From contig CAIJKT010000799.1 in the NCBI GenBank assembly GCA_903821255.1, positions 1 through 7,696 on the forward strand: a DNA stretch of 7,696 nt, in the 5' to 3' direction. The notes below the pieces were generated by a model. The model was given only the letters and a program-made list of their open reading frames with translations. It did not search any database and was not told the DNA's origin. The stretch is from an uncultured Lentisphaeria bacterium (GTDB lineage Bacteria; Verrucomicrobiota; Lentisphaeria; Victivallales; Victivallaceae). Shown here piece after piece: positions 5,858 to 7,696 of this stretch; the stretch's first letter is position 1, and every line of letters begins with the position of its first letter. Made by a program: the position numbers and the translations under genes.

Positions 5858-6943
5858 ATGATGCGCTTTGAGTCAAAAGGAAAGATATTGTCCTTTTTCG
5901 GTTGTACCATTTTTTCATCATTGATGGTGGCATCTGCTTTCGCTCAGCAGCCGGGAAACAGTAAAATATGCCAGGACGGCGTGGTGCGAGTTATCGACGG
6001 CAGGGAATTCAAGTTGGTCTGGTCGGATGAATTTGAAGGTAAGCAGTTGAACAAAAATTATTGGAAAAATAGGGTGTCCGGTTATGGTTATGGCGGAAAC
6101 TACGCGCCGGAAGATGCCAACTATCTTGACGGTGAAGGTCATCTGGTAATGTCTATGTGCGCACTGCCAAAGGAGAAAGTGGCCAAACTGGTAAAATCCA
6201 CCAGGGATATTGAAGCCGTCGATAAACTGCCGGCAGGCAAATACATTTGTCAGACTAATCAGTTGCTTACAAAAGAAAAATTCCTTTATGGTTATCATGA
6301 AGTCCGTTTCAAATTGCCGTTGATCGCAGGTCCAGGATTCTGCTTCTGGTTTCCAGGGGTATCTGCCAATTCTACAGAGATAGATGTAATTGAACAGACA
6401 TTGTATCACAAAGGAAAAGTCTGTGATTATAAATCTTCGACCATACACTGGTACACTGGAGATTATAAAGAAGCCAATCACAATTACTTGAGCAATCAAT
6501 ACCAGCGCAGTAATGAAAGTAAGGCGGCAAACGTTGAATTGATTAATGACATTTTAATGAATCAGAATATCAAACTGGCGGATTCTTCTAAAAGAATCAA
6601 ATTCATTGACAAGTCAGAAAACGGGCTGATCAAGCAAACCAGTTTGTCTGATAACGATCACGTTCGTTGGGATGACAGTAATTGGCATACAGCGGCGTTG
6701 TTGTGGACCAAAGATTCATATTCATTTTACTATGACGGAGAGTTTATCTGCAAATACGATAAAGGGATAGAACATAAACCTAAAGATGCAATTTTATCTT
6801 TGAGATGCATGGCCGGATTGGATGACATCATTAAAAGCGGCAAAGGTGAAAGCGTAAAAGATACACCGGCCAAAATTCTGGTTGATTACTATCGGGTATA
6901 TAAGGGCGGCGAGACTGGAGAAGTATTGATGCCGCCGCAATAA
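5858..6943 (+). CDS. Secreted glycoside hydrolase family 16 enzyme
   Basis: A 361-residue enzyme for internal beta-linkages of polysaccharides (GH16 includes laminarinases, lichenases, agarases, carrageenases). The signal peptide runs to about A29 (SAFA|QQ). LVWSDEFEG opens the catalytic domain. LYGYHEVRFKLP (143-154) matches the GH16 strand before the active site. E174-I-D-V-I-E179 is the ExDxxE catalytic signature, with E174 as nucleophile, D176 as helper and E179 as acid/base. WHTAALLW (276-283) and FYYDGEFICKYD belong to the C-terminal strands. About 70 residues separate H197-W198 from DDSNWH (272-277), longer than in typical members, so a loop insertion probably shapes the substrate cleft. 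Two ATGs (5858, 5861) follow AAGGGAG (5847-5853). The second has the better spacing, so the protein may be one residue shorter. It lies 50 bases after the GH123-like gene, probably the same operon. The subfamily and substrate cannot be assigned. Confidence 0.85.
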   Translation: MMRFESKGKILSFFGCTIFSSLMVASAFAQQPGNSKICQDGVVRVIDGREFKLVWSDEFEGKQLNKNYWKNRVSGYGYGGNYAPEDANYLDGEGHLVMSMCALPKEKVAKLVKSTRDIEAVDKLPAGKYICQTNQLLTKEKFLYGYHEVRFKLPLIAGPGFCFWFPGVSANSTEIDVIEQTLYHKGKVCDYKSSTIHWYTGDYKEANHNYLSNQYQRSNESKAANVELINDILMNQNIKLADSSKRIKFIDKSENGLIKQTSLSDNDHVRWDDSNWHTAALLWTKDSYSFYYDGEFICKYDKGIEHKPKDAILSLRCMAGLDDIIKSGKGESVKDTPAKILVDYYRVYKGGETGEVLMPPQ

Positions 6944-7015
6944 TCATCAGGAAAATCGGTAAAAACTCATAATTGGGTTAAGAATATATGTACCCGCTTT
7001 TGCGATGCTTTGTTA

Positions 7016-7043
7016 TTGACAGAATTCTAAACCCCGGTATTCA
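7016..7043 (+). promoter_or_regulatory. Weak promoter candidate upstream of the oxidoreductase
   Basis: A perfect TTGACA (7016-7021) lies in the 181-base gap between the GH16 gene and the next gene. No good -10 follows; the nearest candidate is TATTCA at 7038-7043 with a 16-base spacer (three of six matches). The gap is much longer than the others in this cluster, so separate initiation is plausible but not shown. No hairpin with a T-tract is seen after the GH16 stop. Confidence 0.3.
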
Positions 7044-7124
7044 TATCCGGCTTTCTTTGCCATTCACGAAAGATATCAATTTGAAAAACAAAAGAATTAA
7101 AACTAAAAGATTACGAGGGAAAAC

Positions 7125-7696
7125 ATGCTGGATCAAAAAAAAATAGGCATTATGGGTTGCGGGACTGTGGCTGATTACGGACATATCCCGGCAGTCTTAA
7201 ATGTGCCTGAACTTGAACTTTATGCCATTTTTGACCCTGACAAAAAGAACCTTTTGAGAATTCAGGAAAAGTATGCAATACCCAATGCATATACCAATCC
7301 GGAAAATTTTTTCCGTTCCGGCATTGAAGCGGTCAGCATTACGTCCCCGGCTCCATGTCATAAACAGAATGTTTTCGACGCCGCAAGGCACGGGCTGCCC
7401 GTCATCTGCGAAAAACCGCTGGCCATGGACAGAACCGAATCAGAAGAGATGATTGCGGTGATGAAAAAAGCCGGACTTTCGCTTTATTCCGGCTTCTGTT
7501 ACAGATTCAGTCCATGCGCCTTGAAAATCCGCACATTGATTGCAGAGAAGGCGATCGGCAAATTGCGCACACTGCGTCTGATTTACAATTGGAATTGCCA
7601 TGGAAAGTACGAGATTGACAGTAATGGGAAAAAAGTCATCCAGAAACGCCGTGAAGGCAGAATGCTCGAAGGCGGCCCGATGGTTGACTGCGGCAC
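7125..7696 (+). CDS. Gfo/Idh/MocA-family NAD(P)-dependent oxidoreductase, N-terminal part, cut by window edge
   Basis: The first 190 codons of a cytoplasmic dehydrogenase, open at the right edge (family length is typically about 330-400). Residues 7-16 (IGIMGCGTVA) are the Rossmann dinucleotide loop GxGxxA (G11, G13, A16). The acidic D37 in AIFDPD ends the second strand and would fit NAD ribose binding. C95-E-K97-P-L-A100 is the family EKP signature, whose lysine takes part in catalysis. GFCYRFSP and EGGPMVDCG fit the start of the C-terminal alpha/beta domain. Shine-Dalgarno GAGGGA (7115-7120) precedes the ATG. These enzymes oxidise or reduce sugar hydroxyls or cyclitols; a few members are GH109-type glycosidases. 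Its position after secreted glycan hydrolases suggests it handles a released sugar, but the substrate is unknown. The 181-base gap leaves open whether it is in the same transcript. Confidence 0.88.
   Translation, partial: MLDQKKIGIMGCGTVADYGHIPAVLNVPELELYAIFDPDKKNLLRIQEKYAIPNAYTNPENFFRSGIEAVSITSPAPCHKQNVFDAARHGLPVICEKPLAMDRTESEEMIAVMKKAGLSLYSGFCYRFSPCALKIRTLIAEKAIGKLRTLRLIYNWNCHGKYEIDSNGKKVIQKRREGRMLEGGPMVDCG

Noticed and set aside
5918..6499. 193-codon minus-strand frame inside the GH16 gene
   Set aside because: It is antisense to the GH16 catalytic domain and has no recognisable protein features.
6975..6994. Possible hairpin GGGT...ACCC after the GH16 gene
   Set aside because: Only four base pairs with a long loop and no T-tract; not supportable as a terminator.

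Overview
The window looks like chromosomal DNA of a Gram-negative bacterium, most likely of the Lentisphaerota (Victivallis-like) or a related PVC lineage. This is inferred from three things. There is a lipid A gene (LpxK). There is a type IV pseudopilin-like protein of the [16 protein letters not shown] type, a type heavily expanded in that group. There is also a GntR-type regulator beside secreted, glycan-directed enzymes. No rRNA or other taxonomic marker is present, so the placement is not proven.

Left part (1-801, minus strand): the 5' end of lpxK runs off the window at position 1. It is followed by about 370 bases without a convincing gene, filled with degenerate TTTTGGACA-type repeats and two copies of an 80-90 bp unit spaced exactly 110 bp apart. 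A 56-codon helix-turn-helix gene (631-801) ends inside the second copy, so its last residues are encoded by repeat DNA. The divergent region 802-1167 holds an inverted repeat and a textbook TTGACA-N17-TATAAT promoter facing right.

Middle part (1168-6943, plus strand): four co-directional genes separated by 29, 87 and 50 bases. They encode a GntR winged-helix regulator with a LacI-type sugar-sensing domain, a pseudopilin-like protein, a 939-residue secreted protein with beta-sandwich modules and a GH123/DUF4091-like catalytic region, and a secreted GH16-family glycoside hydrolase. The likely logic is that the regulator senses a sugar and controls a small glycan-degradation operon. The target polysaccharide cannot be read from the sequence. 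Between the pseudopilin and the large enzyme are three perfect 17-bp tandem repeats.

Right part (6944-7696): 181 non-coding bases, then the N-terminal 190 codons of a Gfo/Idh/MocA-family NAD(P)-dependent oxidoreductase that runs off the end. It probably acts on sugars released by the upstream enzymes.

The most unusual features are the repeat-tailed small HTH gene with its partial duplicate, the 17-bp repeat array whose units read as overlapping five-codon mini-ORFs, the GH16 enzyme with a long insertion, and the coupling of a lone pseudopilin to a regulator and glycan hydrolases.
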